This document shows, one piece after another, positions 63,835-64,000 of a DNA stretch of 64,000 bases. The first letter of the stretch is position 1, and each line of letters opens with the position of its first letter. The notes below the pieces were generated by a model. It saw nothing but the letters and a program-made list of their open reading frames with translations. It had not been told where the DNA came from and made no database searches. Origin of the DNA: an uncultured Eubacteriales bacterium (lineage in GTDB: Bacteria; Bacillota; Clostridia; Peptostreptococcales; Anaerovoracaceae). Location of the stretch: the NCBI GenBank assembly GCA_900315125.1, contig OMXT01000001.1, positions 1 to 64,000 on the forward strand, in the 5' to 3' direction. Made by a program: the position numbers and the translations under genes.

Positions 63835-64000
63835 GGTAAAATTAACAAATAAAGCAATAAAAAGTTGATTTTGTTTGATAAATATCTATCAAATTGAACG
63901 AATTTTGTATACACATAGGTAGTTTGAGAAACGAAAAAGGGCGTTTTTGCATCGATTTCATCAAAATATATGTAAAAAGTGAGAAAATAACGATTGTTTT
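63835..64000. other. AT-rich window end without a gene
   Basis: No open frame with a ribosome site. It probably leads to a gene beyond the window. A GTATACAC box near 63909 is similar to one at 59212 upstream of activator 2, but I cannot assign a role. Confidence 0.35.

Overview
The window looks like chromosomal DNA of an anaerobic, fermentative member of the Clostridia (Bacillota). Evidence: a tryptophan-specific T-box leader, strong AGGAGG-type ribosome sites, a Bcd-EtfBA/thiolase/Hbd/crotonase set, an oxygen-sensitive 2-hydroxyacyl-CoA dehydratase with its activator, and a 4-hydroxybutyryl-CoA dehydratase that closely resembles, from memory, the enzyme of the GABA fermenter Clostridium aminobutyricum. 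The species cannot be named from sequence alone.

Layout. 1-2.1 kb: the 3' end of a LarA-like racemase and a reverse-strand ammonium channel fused to a PII domain. 2.1-3.7 kb: a long non-coding stretch with a four-copy 84-bp tandem repeat and a Trp T-box leader. 3.7-10.2 kb: a complete trpEGDCFBA operon. 10.3-14.8 kb: a 1476-residue GGDEF/EAL protein. 14.9-17.4 kb: an AEC-family permease and a PAS-AAA+-Fis sigma-54 activator. 17.5-30.0 kb: a twelve-gene CoA-ester fermentation operon behind a textbook -24/-12 promoter. 30.2-39.4 kb: an IlvD-type and a UxaA-type dehydratase, a TRAP transporter with its own -24/-12 promoter, and two dehydrogenases, pointing to sugar-acid or hydroxy-acid use. 39.4-41.2 kb: an IS element with an intact transposase. 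41.5-57.3 kb: a visibly AT-richer island holding a full hexuronate (Ashwell) pathway, a LacI-type regulator with its operators, an amino-acid-type ABC importer and two paralogous enzyme pairs. 57.5-64 kb: a NifU-like protein, a small Cys-rich protein, then a second AEC permease / sigma-54 activator module driving a thiolase and a CoA-transferase from a third -24/-12 promoter.

How the parts work together. The GC-richer DNA carries two copies of one module: AEC permease, PAS sensor-activator, sigma-54 promoter, CoA-fermentation genes. Upstream of the three -24/-12 promoters I find palindromes of the form GATGC-N6-GCATC, perfect at two promoters and degenerate at the third; they are good candidates for the activators' binding sites. 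The most interesting metabolic signal is one operon that joins a 2-hydroxyacyl-CoA dehydratase to a 4-hydroxybutyryl-CoA dehydratase. A 2,4-dihydroxy-C4 acid could pass through both and end as crotonyl-CoA, then butyrate or acetyl-CoA. The adjacent sugar-acid dehydratases and TRAP importer would suit a C4 sugar-acid feed. That route is inference, not proof.

No tRNA, rRNA or CRISPR array was seen. All comparisons with known proteins are from memory; no search was run.
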